Assembly (NCBI GenBank): GCA_030432875.1
Contig: JAUILP010000029.1
Location: forward strand, 1-40,881
DNA: 40,881 nt
Direction of reading: 5' to 3'
From: Oligoflexia bacterium
GTDB taxonomy: Bacteria; Bdellovibrionota_B; Oligoflexia; Oligoflexales; JAGOVF01
The notes below the pieces were generated by a model. That model did no database searches and had not been told where the DNA came from. It saw only the letters and a list, made by a program, of their open reading frames with translations. Below, in pieces: positions 16,887 to 25,652 of the stretch (positions are counted from its first letter, which is position 1; each line of letters opens with the position of its first letter). Position numbers and translations under genes: made by a program.

Positions 16887-17472
16887 CCATTATCCCTCCT
16901 TTGGCATGAGGAGAATGAGGGTTCGGATAATCACTGTATGTAATTCCTGTAAACACCCCTACTTTTGCCCCTTCTATGCGGTAGATAAGTTCATCGTCAA
17001 CATAAACCAAACCGTTGCCTATCGCAACCGCTGCGCCACTTTTTTCCAGGATAGAAAAGCGCCTAATTTCTACTTCATAACGCACTTTAGTGTCAAAAGG
17101 TCTAATCTGACCCATAAATTCAATTTCTTTAGCGCCGAGAGCGCGCCCGGCACCCACAGCGCCATTAAGCGAGCAGAAAAAGCCAACGAGCTGCCATATA
17201 GCATCCACCCCAAGGCAACCAGGTTGGACAGGATCTTTGTGAAAGTGGCACTGAAAAAACCACGCGTCGGGATGGACGTCATATTCGGCCACAATTTTTC
17301 CCTGGGTTTTTCCTCTTGTTATCGAGGTTACCCGATCAAACATCAAAAATGGGGGTGAGGGCAATTGAGCAAGCCCTCCTTCTGGAGGATCTTCAACCAG
17401 GTTTCCTTTTGCTGCTGCTAAAAGATCAATTTTAGTCAGTTGATTAACTTCTAAAAATTCTGCGTAACGCAC
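16876..17472 (-). CDS. FabA-like 3-hydroxyacyl-ACP dehydratase/isomerase
   Basis: 198 residues, close to FabA length. Conserved blocks are PFLMFDRV at 41-48, WFFQCHFHKDPVQPGCLGVDAIWQLVGF from 71, and GRALGAKEIEFMGQI. His76 and Asp90 are the expected catalytic pair, and Asp rather than Glu is the FabA hallmark. FabA enzymes can also isomerise trans-2 to cis-3-decenoyl-ACP for unsaturated fatty acids; whether this one does is unknown. The start is GTG at 17472 with AAGGA six bases upstream. It follows the enoyl reductase by 15 bases and overlaps the FabZ-like gene. Confidence 0.9.
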   Translation of the reverse strand: MRYAEFLEVNQLTKIDLLAAAKGNLVEDPPEGGLAQLPSPPFLMFDRVTSITRGKTQGKIVAEYDVHPDAWFFQCHFHKDPVQPGCLGVDAIWQLVGFFCSLNGAVGAGRALGAKEIEFMGQIRPFDTKVRYEVEIRRFSILEKSGAAVAIGNGLVYVDDELIYRIEGAKVGVFTGITYSDYPNPHSPHAKGGIMDGR

Positions 17473-17487
17473 ATTATATCCTTTATT

Positions 17488-18282
17488 TTAACCTGAAATA
17501 TGTTCTCCGCCATCAATACGAATCAAGGAGCCATTAATCCATGCTGCTTCTGGTTTGCTGAGCAGCCCAATAACTTTAGCGACATCTTCTGGAGTTGTGA
17601 GCCGTCCCAATGGGTTTCTTTTTAGAGCGCCACTAACCATATTCTCGTGCCCAGGGATGAGTTTTAAAGCGGGTGTTTCAGTGATGCCTGGCTGCAAAAT
17701 ATTACAGCGAATGCCGTGAGGGCCGTATTCTACCGCTATTGAGCGACTAATGGACTCAAGAACACATTTGGCCGCCGAAACGGGCGCATAACCTGACCAG
17801 ACCACACTATTACCTTCTGACGTCAAGCCAAAAACCCGCGAATCCGGCGCAAACATCTTCCTCTTAAAAACGGCTTTTACCCAGGAGAATAGGTTAATGC
17901 CCATATTGTAGATCGTTTGACTAAAATCTTCATCGTCACATAAAATAGAATCTTCTCCTGACAAAGGTGGGGCAATAGGTTTAAGATTGCCTAGAGCTAC
18001 TGAGTGCAATAGAACACCGACTTTACCTGAACCGAGTTCATCTGCCAGCTTTGTCAATATTTCTTCCTGGCCTTCGGGAGTTAAGGCGTTGGCATTAATA
18101 GAACAAAACTTAATGGGATGTTTTTGAATATCCTGAAATTCTTTTTCTATGCGAGGCCAAGCGCCTTTTCTGTCGCGGTGAACGACAAAAATATTCATGC
18201 CATTTGCCGCTAGTTGCTTAGCGGTTGCTAGGCCAAAACCGCTTGATCCACCTAAAATGAGTGCCCAATTATTTTCGTGCAT
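17488..18282 (-). CDS. FabL/FabI-like enoyl-ACP reductase (SDR)
   Basis: 264-residue short-chain dehydrogenase. The cofactor motif GGSSGFG is at 11-17, the active-site pair is Tyr165 and Lys172 (Y-x6-K), and the C-terminus carries GSLIRIDGGEHI. The six-residue Tyr-Lys spacing distinguishes enoyl-ACP reductases (FabI, FabL) from FabG-type ketoreductases (Y-x3-K). The GxxxGxG loop and the substrate-lid region ITETPALKLIPGHENMV resemble FabL more than FabI. It would reduce trans-2-enoyl-ACP to acyl-ACP with NAD(P)H. It is first in the operon; the ATG at 18282 has AAAGGT eight bases upstream. Assignment to reduction of enoyl-ACP is a family inference, strengthened by four adjacent fatty acid genes. 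Confidence 0.82.
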   Translation of the reverse strand: MHENNWALILGGSSGFGLATAKQLAANGMNIFVVHRDRKGAWPRIEKEFQDIQKHPIKFCSINANALTPEGQEEILTKLADELGSGKVGVLLHSVALGNLKPIAPPLSGEDSILCDDEDFSQTIYNMGINLFSWVKAVFKRKMFAPDSRVFGLTSEGNSVVWSGYAPVSAAKCVLESISRSIAVEYGPHGIRCNILQPGITETPALKLIPGHENMVSGALKRNPLGRLTTPEDVAKVIGLLSKPEAAWINGSLIRIDGGEHISG

Positions 18283-18317
18283 GAAGCTGTACCTTTATTT
18301 AAAACTTTCCTGCTGCC

Positions 18318-18335
18318 ACTCAATATAAAGTGAGT
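18318..18335. promoter_or_regulatory. Candidate operator upstream of the fatty acid operon
   Basis: ACTCA (18318-18322) and TGAGT (18331-18335) flank an AT-rich 8-base centre, 36 to 53 bases before the first gene's start. The size and position suit a dimeric repressor site, but the arms are short and no regulator gene is nearby. Confidence 0.25.
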
Positions 18336-18543
18336 ATCCCAAAATGTCCCGAAAGCAATTGTCAAAAAAGCGTAAAAGTTTTGTTTATCTGGAGTAAAAA
18401 CTCAATTCTTCCTCCTGTCGATCGAGGAAAGAAAACGATGGAGAGCTATTTTTCACGTTTAAGACCTCTTCGGATGAGGAACTATCATGTGTAGGCTAAG
18501 CTTTCTTTATGTCTCCTACCCCCTATAAATAAAAACCATTCCC

Positions 18544-18573
18544 TTGACATAAAGTACTAGCATTCCCCATACT
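18544..18573 (+). promoter_or_regulatory. Possible sigma70-type promoter
   Basis: A perfect TTGACA (18544-18549) is followed after 18 bases by CATACT (18568-18573). It would give a leader of roughly 180 bases for the gene at 18758. The -10 match is moderate. Confidence 0.35.
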
Positions 18574-18757
18574 TATGATACGAGAGTTATTAATGCTTAA
18601 TTGCTGTCCTCAATGTATGTTAATTTTTCACAAAAATTACAAGTGATTGGCAGGTTTAAAGGTGGGCGGATGAATTGCGGCAACGCATAGCAATTGAGAT
18701 GGCGAAGTTTGTTTGTTTTAATAGGCCAAATTCCTAAACTGTCTGGAGGACATTTTT

Positions 18758-19387
18758 ATGATTAAGAAGGTAAATTTTTTCCCAAAAATCATATTGATCG
18801 TTTTAGGGGTCGGCCTGGTCGCCTTGGGGGTCTACTCGGGAATTGTTAAAAAGAGTTCCTCAGATGTCGCTTCCGAAGAAACAAACTCTGAAAATAAAAA
18901 GAGTGTTTTAGGAGGTGACGATTTAGCTCAGTCTCAAAGTGATGCGGCTCAAAAAAGCCCTGAGGAAGAGGCTATATTTGCCCTGACAAAAAAATTTTTG
19001 CAGCTTAATCATGACACCGATAGCCTTTTCTATACGACGCGAGAACTTATGAAGCACGGCGACAGTATTAAAAAAGTAAAAAGTGATGATGAAATTAGCG
19101 CCGAATGGCAACGGACAAGCGGTGAGTTTTCTACAATATTTAATAAACTCAATGAGGAACTTGAGGAAATTAAAAAAGGCAAAGGGATTCCTCTTAAGTC
19201 TTATCATGGCTGGGTTGCCAATTTGAGCGCCTATTCTATGCAGCTTCGGATAAAATTTCGCGAAATGAATGGGGCACTTCTCAAGAAAAAAGACCATCGG
19301 TTTGATTATTTTAACGAGCGTGTAGAGGAACTGGAAAAGATACTCAATATGCATCTCAATCCCAAAGATGGAGAAGATCCCCATTGA
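18758..19387 (+). CDS. Membrane-anchored hypothetical protein, coiled-coil-like
   Basis: I do not recognise this 209-residue protein. Residues 1-8 are basic and 9-29 form one hydrophobic helix (IILIVLGVGLVALGVYSGIV) without a clear cleavage site, so it is probably an N-terminally anchored inner-membrane protein. Residues 32-72 are Ser/Glu/Asp-rich and likely disordered. Residues 72-209 are charged and helical, with heptad-like stretches such as FNKLNEELEEIKKGKGI. A GGAGG lies about seven bases before the ATG. It stands alone between a divergent operon and a convergent pseudogene, so context gives no function. Confidence 0.75.
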   Translation: MIKKVNFFPKIILIVLGVGLVALGVYSGIVKKSSSDVASEETNSENKKSVLGGDDLAQSQSDAAQKSPEEEAIFALTKKFLQLNHDTDSLFYTTRELMKHGDSIKKVKSDDEISAEWQRTSGEFSTIFNKLNEELEEIKKGKGIPLKSYHGWVANLSAYSMQLRIKFREMNGALLKKKDHRFDYFNERVEELEKILNMHLNPKDGEDPH

Positions 19388-19433
19388 CAAGTAAGCGATT
19401 GCCTCACCATCTTGCTGCGTTACAGTTTATACT

Positions 19434-20966
19434 TCAGGGACACTGATCACGATCTTGATTGAGCTTCATAATTATCCAACCTTGGCAAAGGCAAAAACCA
19501 GGTCTATCGCCCTCATTCGCATGATTTTTATTACATCCGCCCTGGTCTATAGGGCGATTTTCTTTATTGATAATGCAATTTTTTACATCTTGTAGAGAAG
19601 CAAGATTAAATTTAGTTTGCAGTATTTGCGTAGCTTCGTGATGGGAGCAGGTTTCATTATATTGTGTGCTGTTTAAAGAATTATCGAGAGGAACTGACTT
19701 TTTTGCTGAATCTACAGGCTTGTCATTTCCTGTATTTGTGCTTTCTGTTTTTTGATCTTTTGCTGCTTCTAGGTCATCAGACTCTTGTTCCGTGCCTGTT
19801 ATGGGTTGAGTTTGTTCTTCTCTTATGGCCACTTGGACTCGTGTTGCCGCTTCGCCAGGATATGTTGCTATGGTTTGAGAAATACCGGCACTGTTATAGA
19901 GAACCCTAATGGCATTGACTTGGGGACGCTCACTCGGTATTAAGGCTTGCAATGTACTCGAAGGATTTCTCTTATAAAAAAAGGCAGTGGATCCCCCAGA
20001 ATCAAGCTTTAGTGCTCTTTTTAATCCAAGTTTTAGAAACAGGGCATTTTGCTCTACATAAGTGCACTTCAAGCAGGAAAGCAGGGCAAGTTTATTTCCT
20101 GATTCATTTACGGCAACAGTAGAATAGTTATAAGCAGCAGAACTCCAATTTTGGCCTTCTATTCCAAGTTCGTTATTATTTATATTTATTCTTTCCACAT
20201 TGTTTTCATTTTGCATCTTTGGCTTCACGTTCCAAAATGCATAGGTTTTTTGAATATCAAAGGCGGGTCCGCCCGAGATGGCTGTTTCAATATTTTTTAG
20301 TTGTTGGCAGTCGTAATTTAAGTTACCAGAATATTCATCATTTGCTGCTGTCTGGCAATATTAAGAACACCATTTTCGGGATAATTTGCCCAACAGGGGA
20401 CTTGTGCTATGGACCCCATCTGGACATGCGTTGTCGTGGATTGTAGAAAAAAAGTGCTCCTTCGATTTCTGACTTGTATGATTTTTCCATTTTGAATAAA
20501 AGTGCCTTCAGGATAAGGCTGATCACTAAAATAGTCCCCATTTATAACCGCTACAGTCTGTGCCTCAGCGTTTTTAGCGATCATATTCGTTATGGTCATT
20601 TTTTGTTGATTTTCAGGAAATCCATTACTAATCGTATCTAGATGAATTTGCGGGGAAGACAAATCAATCCAGAGCAAGTGTATGACGGCGCTGCTTGAGA
20701 GCGAGGAATGCAGTTTAAAATACTGTAGTCCTTTATATTCACCAGAACTTTTATCTAGGCAATCAAATGCATATTCCCCCTCAGAAAAATTTGGCACAAA
20801 GTTCCGTTTCCTCTGCAGAGGAAAAATCAATTATTTTGCCATCAATAGGACTTGAGGTTTGGGAAGGATGTAGGACAAATTGCGTTCCCAATCTGGGTTT
20901 ACATTGTGGGAATAGTGAAAGGAATCCCGTTAAAAAAAATAATTTATTTAAAGATATTAAATTCAT
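19434..20966 (-). pseudogene. Phosphodiester glycosidase-like (NAGPA/DUF2233) lipoprotein gene, two frameshifts
   Basis: Three open pieces in two frames read as one protein. An N-terminal signal piece starts at 20966 (hydrophobic core ending LFPQC, a non-canonical lipobox). The middle piece carries TVAVINGDYFSDQPYPEGTF, and the C-terminal piece starts inside the domain and carries AISGGPAF and LKLDSGGSTAFF. These are the conserved blocks of the NAGPA/DUF2233 fold. Removing one T from the minus-strand T5 (plus 20785-20789) and adding one A at the A3 (plus 20341-20343) restores a continuous frame of about 510 residues. The two indels cancel in length. The last ~150 residues are low-complexity, then Cys-containing. 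Either the gene is recently inactivated or both are sequence errors. The family includes enzymes acting on sugar phosphodiesters, but the substrate is unknown. Confidence 0.75.
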
Positions 20967-21213
20967 AGAGAACTTATCGGTTTTTTCTATTATAGACTTT
21001 AGTGAGCGTTTTTTCTCTAAGCTATTTTTAGTAACATGTGAAAGCGCTTGAGGGCAAACTATTCAGAATGATGCGGCATAAAGATTTTTGCCAATTTTTT
21101 CGGCGGATGACGGGGCTTTAAGTGCCTAAGTAGATTGTAAAATATCGAAATAATACGCGAAACATGCTCAAAAACTCTTGTTGTCATCACAGCTCTGACT
21201 GGAAAAAACGTTT

Positions 21214-24200
21214 CTATCTAGCACTGGGGATAATAGGGTCAATTTTTTTCAAAAGCTCTTCTAAAATGACTTCAGGTTTATGCTGGAGGCTCGCCTCTGG
21301 AACCCCCAAATAAATCCTGATGCGGTTACTGGCGACAATTTTATAAAAATTGGGATGGGACTGGACGAGTTTATTGATATGCGCCCCGTGCGATCCTGTG
21401 CTCACGGCAAAAGAAAGTTCATACTCCTTTAGGGAAACCGTGGTAATCGAGGCGATTTTTGCCCTTCTGAGAAGCTGTTTCAGCAAAGCCATCCTCAGTA
21501 AAATATCCATTTCCCGTGGCAGAGGACCAAATCGGTCCATCACTTCAGAGCGAAGGCTCTCTATGCGCTGTTCATCGTGCGCCATAAATAGGGCTTTATA
21601 ATAGGAAAGGCGGATATTTTCCGCTTTTATGAAGTCTTTGGGAATATGGGCCGGTATGGGCAGTTTTAGTTCAGGTTCTGTTTCAAGTTCAATGGTTTCA
21701 CCCCGATATTCGGCTACTTTTTTCCTAAGCAGCTCCAAATAATAATCAACACCAATACCTGCAATGTGACCAGATTGGCCCGCGCCTAGGAGTTCTCCTG
21801 CCCCACGGATTTCCAGGTCTCTCGCTGCGACATGATACCCCATGCCGAGATCTTGATAAGTGACAAGAGTAGAAAGACGCTCATGGGCTTCATTTGTCAT
21901 CGCTTCACTGTGGGTCGTCAAATAACAGTAGGCTTGCTGAGAAGAACGCCCAACCCTACCGCGAAGCTGATGAAGTTCTGCTAAGCCAAACCTGTCAGCA
22001 TTTTCCACGATCAAAGTGTTGACATTAGGCATATCGATCCCGGATTCAATTATTGTCGTGGTCACGAGAACGTGAAATTCTTTATGTAAAAAACGCCAAA
22101 GTGTTTGTTCTAATTCATCAGCGGGAAGGCCGCCGTGTATAAAGCCAAAACGGACCTCGGGGAGTTCTCGCTGCAAAAGGTTCATTATTGAGGCCATATC
22201 TTTAATGCGGTTATGCAAATAAAAAACCTGACCCCCGCGGCCAATTTCACGGTTAATAGCTTGCTTTATGATGGCAACATTAAAAATCATGACGTAGGTA
22301 TGTACCGGCAGTCTGGCGACGGGCGGGGTGGCAATCAGCGACATGTCGCGCAGACCCATCAAAGCCATATTAAGTGTTCTGGGTATAGGAGTTGCTGAAA
22401 GCGTGAGGACGTGACAGTTTGTTTTGAGGCTTTTTATTTTTTCTTTATGACTTACCCCAAAGCGCTGTTCCTCATCGACGATAATAAGACCTAGTGATTG
22501 GGGGATAACATCGGACGAGAGAATACGGTGGGTTCCGATAAGAATATCCAGTTTGCCTTCTGAAAAATCCTTGATATTTCTTTTTATGTCTTTACTGCGA
22601 ACAAAGCGGTTTACTTGATCGATGCGCACGCCAAATTTTTCCATGCGCTGCCTAAAGGTCTGCAAATGTTGATAACAGAGCACGGTTGTCGGGGCAAGTA
22701 CCATAACTTGAAAACCCTCTAACACAGTGCGCATCGCCGCGCGCATCGCCACTTCTGTTTTTCCAAAGCCCACGTCGCCGCAAATTAGGCGGTCCATGAG
22801 GCCATCCTTCAGGAAGTCTTGTTCAATATCGGCGATGGCGCTTATCTGATCTTCCGTCTCTTCAAAAGTAAAATCAGCTGCAAATTTGATGTAAGTTTCG
22901 CTAGCAGGAGCGTAGGCTGAAAATTTGTGGATTTTTCGCTCGGCTTCAATTGCCAGCAGTTCTCGCGCCATGTCTTCAGCGGCTTTTCGGGCCTTGTGAA
23001 TTTTGCGTTCCCAGGAATCCCCGCCGAGTTTATCTAAATGGGGATTTTCACTGCTTGCTGCGGCAAATTTTTGTACGAGACTGATGCGGTCTATGGGCAG
23101 GTATAACTTATCGCCATCACGGTACTCAATATTGATGAGATCATAATCTTCTTCTATTATTTTTAATGTACTTAATCCTAGATAACGTCCTATGCCAAAA
23201 TGCTGATGCACGATTAAATCACCCGGATGAAGATCGCGCATTTCTGAGGCTAATTGGCGAAATTTTTGCACGGACGAGACTTTTTTTCGATTTCCCTTTG
23301 TACCAAAAAATACCGTATTGCTCAAAATTAGAGCTTGAGATGACTCATCGAAAAAATTATGAGGAAAATAGGCATTGATGAGATAGATAGTCTTTTGTCC
23401 CGGTTCCTCATGAATTTGCGGATAAAAAAGATCCGAAACTTCGACGAAAGCTAAATCATAGAAACTAAGCAAATTTTGCATGCGCTCTAGATCACGCTCA
23501 CTGGGAATGGCAAAAAATATTTTGATTTCCTTTTGAAGGAGCGCTTCCTTCAGTATCGCAATGAGAGCATCAAACCCAAGTTCTTTTTGGGTGACTGCCT
23601 CAATTTTATCGTACACCTGAGAAATAGGTGTAGGGACAGCGCTAGACCGTTTGGGTGTAATTTCTTTTTTGGGAGCAGGAGCTTTTTTCGATGAAAAACT
23701 AGCCATAAACGGCTGCGGCGCATCAGAACCCATAAAATATTCGCAAGCAGCGGGTAGGGGTTCGTCATTATCTTGATCAATGGTATGGGAAGCATTCTGC
23801 TCACCGATAAATTCGCTATATTGTTCTTCTAGGTGAGTGCGATTTGATAACAGTATGAGGGCGCTGCTACTTTTTTCTATATGGCTATAGGTGGGACATT
23901 GCTCAAGACGAAGCAGGGGAAGATATTTTTCTAAACCGACAAAACTTGGGATGCTACGCAACTGATTGGTTAAGGCATCGCGTTTTTTATTGTCCCAATT
24001 ACGTGCGATAAATATATCATGTATTCGCTGAAGAACCTCCGTCTGCTTATTCTTGATAGGCTCACCCTCCCAAAGAGGGCTGATAAAGGCTACCTCTGTT
24101 TCATCCTGGCGTAACTGCGTTGCCGGAAAGAAATACCTAAGGCTCGAAACTTCGTCAGCAAAAAAATCAATGCGAACAGGAAGATCATGAGCGGGAGAAA

Positions 24201-24768
24201 AGACATCTAGGATTCCCCCCCTATAAGAAAACTCGCCTTGATTTTCGACCTGTGGCATCTCGCGGTACTGCAGTGTCCTCAAGTGTTCCAGTAGGTCATC
24301 AAAATGGAAAGCCAGCCCCCTGCGCAAAACACGGCTTAGATTTTTAAAGTTAGGCTGGGGTGCCGTAAACTGCATAAGCCCCGGAAAGGTAGTACAAAGC
24401 AGCAAAAAATAATCATCACCATAGCCACTTAAATAGCTCAGACATTTTAGGCGCTGCCCCCATTTTTCATGATTTTGGGCGTAGCGCTCCATTCCTGCGT
24501 AGGAGACAAAGGGCAAAAAACAGGGAATGATTTTTTTGCTATGTTTTTTAGCTAATTGATGCAGCCAGTCATGACCGCTGAATTCGTCGAAGATGCGGTG
24601 CGCTTCTTTTTCTTGGGAGCAGACAAAAACCAGAGTGTTTAGTTCAGAGGTTTTTTTTGTGTGGATCCAGCTATAAATGGCTTTTTGGGTATTGAAAAAA
24701 ATATGACTGTACTCGATGCCGGTCGCACTGGGGTATTCATAAATTTTTTCTGCCTGAAAGCTCATCAT
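21214..24768 (-). CDS. mfd: Transcription-repair coupling factor Mfd
   Basis: 1184-residue ATP-dependent translocase that releases RNA polymerase stalled at DNA lesions and recruits UvrA. Order: UvrB-like N-terminal region (including FSYRGGILDVFSPAHDLPVRIDFF), a low-complexity Lys/Pro/Ala linker around 345-385, a CarD-like RNA polymerase-interaction domain (GDLIVHQHFGIGRYLG, about 515-530), helicase domain 1 with Walker A GDVGFGKTE near 665 and the DEEQ box near 764, helicase domain 2 with RGRVGRS, and a C-terminal TRCF domain. It follows lgt by 88 bases and may be at the tail of the nuo unit or have its own promoter. MM at the start leaves a one-codon uncertainty; no strong ribosome-binding site is seen. 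Confidence 0.97.
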   Translation of the reverse strand: MMSFQAEKIYEYPSATGIEYSHIFFNTQKAIYSWIHTKKTSELNTLVFVCSQEKEAHRIFDEFSGHDWLHQLAKKHSKKIIPCFLPFVSYAGMERYAQNHEKWGQRLKCLSYLSGYGDDYFLLLCTTFPGLMQFTAPQPNFKNLSRVLRRGLAFHFDDLLEHLRTLQYREMPQVENQGEFSYRGGILDVFSPAHDLPVRIDFFADEVSSLRYFFPATQLRQDETEVAFISPLWEGEPIKNKQTEVLQRIHDIFIARNWDNKKRDALTNQLRSIPSFVGLEKYLPLLRLEQCPTYSHIEKSSSALILLSNRTHLEEQYSEFIGEQNASHTIDQDNDEPLPAACEYFMGSDAPQPFMASFSSKKAPAPKKEITPKRSSAVPTPISQVYDKIEAVTQKELGFDALIAILKEALLQKEIKIFFAIPSERDLERMQNLLSFYDLAFVEVSDLFYPQIHEEPGQKTIYLINAYFPHNFFDESSQALILSNTVFFGTKGNRKKVSSVQKFRQLASEMRDLHPGDLIVHQHFGIGRYLGLSTLKIIEEDYDLINIEYRDGDKLYLPIDRISLVQKFAAASSENPHLDKLGGDSWERKIHKARKAAEDMARELLAIEAERKIHKFSAYAPASETYIKFAADFTFEETEDQISAIADIEQDFLKDGLMDRLICGDVGFGKTEVAMRAAMRTVLEGFQVMVLAPTTVLCYQHLQTFRQRMEKFGVRIDQVNRFVRSKDIKRNIKDFSEGKLDILIGTHRILSSDVIPQSLGLIIVDEEQRFGVSHKEKIKSLKTNCHVLTLSATPIPRTLNMALMGLRDMSLIATPPVARLPVHTYVMIFNVAIIKQAINREIGRGGQVFYLHNRIKDMASIMNLLQRELPEVRFGFIHGGLPADELEQTLWRFLHKEFHVLVTTTIIESGIDMPNVNTLIVENADRFGLAELHQLRGRVGRSSQQAYCYLTTHSEAMTNEAHERLSTLVTYQDLGMGYHVAARDLEIRGAGELLGAGQSGHIAGIGVDYYLELLRKKVAEYRGETIELETEPELKLPIPAHIPKDFIKAENIRLSYYKALFMAHDEQRIESLRSEVMDRFGPLPREMDILLRMALLKQLLRRAKIASITTVSLKEYELSFAVSTGSHGAHINKLVQSHPNFYKIVASNRIRIYLGVPEASLQHKPEVILEELLKKIDPIIPSAR

Positions 24769-24856
24769 TTGTAGCCATTTATCATAGAATTATCTTAAGT
24801 TTTGGGGGGGCAGGGGTTTTAGAAAAATTTGCGTGTGAATTAAGCCCCAAAAAGCG

Positions 24857-25651
24857 CTACCGTGTTTTATTTTGTTGTAGCTGACCCGTAAAAAATAGAC
24901 CTGCCGTAAAAAACAGTATTATGCTGATGATTTGCGAAGGCGACCATCCTAAAAGCTCACCACCTCGAAAATCATCGCGGTAAAATTCAAGAAAAAATCG
25001 TAAGACGGCGTAATAGCCAGCACATAAAAACCCAACAGCTCCCATTCCCCACCTTTTTTTTATTTGGGGATAGAGAAGTGCGGCCAATATGAGTCCGAGG
25101 ACTGCGATACTGCTTTCAAGCAGCTGAACAGGAATTCTGGGAATACCGTCCTCTAGGTTGGGGAAGACAACAGCCCACCAGGGTACTGGTTCCCCTGGAT
25201 GCAACTGGGCAGCTCTCCCGTAGTCATCTCCGTTAAGAAAGCAGCCAATTCGGCCTATAGCCAAGCCAAGTAATGCCGAAGGAGCAAGAATATCAGCCAA
25301 AATGCGCCACGAGGTGGGTTTGTAAATTAGTCCATAAAGAAGGATAAGAAAGGAAGCAAAAATTCCGCCACCGTAAAAAGTTAAGGGACCAAGGCGAAAA
25401 AGCCCTAAAATACCATCGACAAAGGAATCAGGGCGCTCTTCGACGAGTATGGAAAAACCGCGGGCACCAAAGTAGCCCGCTATATAACCAATAACAAATA
25501 TGATATTTAAGTGGGCTAGGGTCAGCTCATTAGGGTAAAAACGATTGCGAAAATAGGTCATGCATAAAAAAGATCCCCAGGCTGCTAGGACAAAAAAAAC
25601 GTGCCAGGAGGGGAGATAGAAATTTCCCCAAGAGATGAGAATGGGATACAT
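24857..25651 (-). CDS. lgt: Prolipoprotein diacylglyceryl transferase
   Basis: Attaches diacylglycerol from phosphatidylglycerol to the lipobox Cys of prolipoproteins in the inner membrane. The 264-residue protein has about seven hydrophobic helices, an N-terminal SWHVFFVLAAW and the family signature as IGRIGCFLNGDDYG near 130-145. The usual Asn of GRIGNF is Cys here and the Glu of NGE is Asp; a Cys at this place occurs in other Lgt branches that read GCFLAG. The start at 25651 is one base past the nuoN stop, with AAAGGA overlapping the end of nuoN, so translation is coupled to nuoN. Clients in this window include the metalloprotease and, if functional, the NAGPA-like protein. Confidence 0.93.
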   Translation of the reverse strand: MYPILISWGNFYLPSWHVFFVLAAWGSFLCMTYFRNRFYPNELTLAHLNIIFVIGYIAGYFGARGFSILVEERPDSFVDGILGLFRLGPLTFYGGGIFASFLILLYGLIYKPTSWRILADILAPSALLGLAIGRIGCFLNGDDYGRAAQLHPGEPVPWWAVVFPNLEDGIPRIPVQLLESSIAVLGLILAALLYPQIKKRWGMGAVGFLCAGYYAVLRFFLEFYRDDFRGGELLGWSPSQIISIILFFTAGLFFTGQLQQNKTR

Positions 25652-25652
25652 C

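Larger units (their letters stand above)
18283..18757. other. 475-bp intergenic region between divergent transcription units
   Basis: No convincing gene. It should hold the promoter of the minus-strand fatty acid operon and of the plus-strand gene at 18758. A short inverted repeat lies just upstream of the operon (18318-18335), a 6-bp hairpin TTCCTC...GAGGAA is near 18409-18429, and a possible plus-strand promoter is at 18544-18573. A 25-codon frame at 18613 lacks support. Confidence 0.5.

Noticed and set aside
16906-17358. 150-codon plus-strand frame across the FabA-like gene
   Set aside because: It is the reverse of a conserved FabA reading frame and resembles no protein.
18613-18690. 25-codon frame upstream of the membrane protein
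   Set aside because: No ribosome-binding site, short, and unlike any small protein I recognise.
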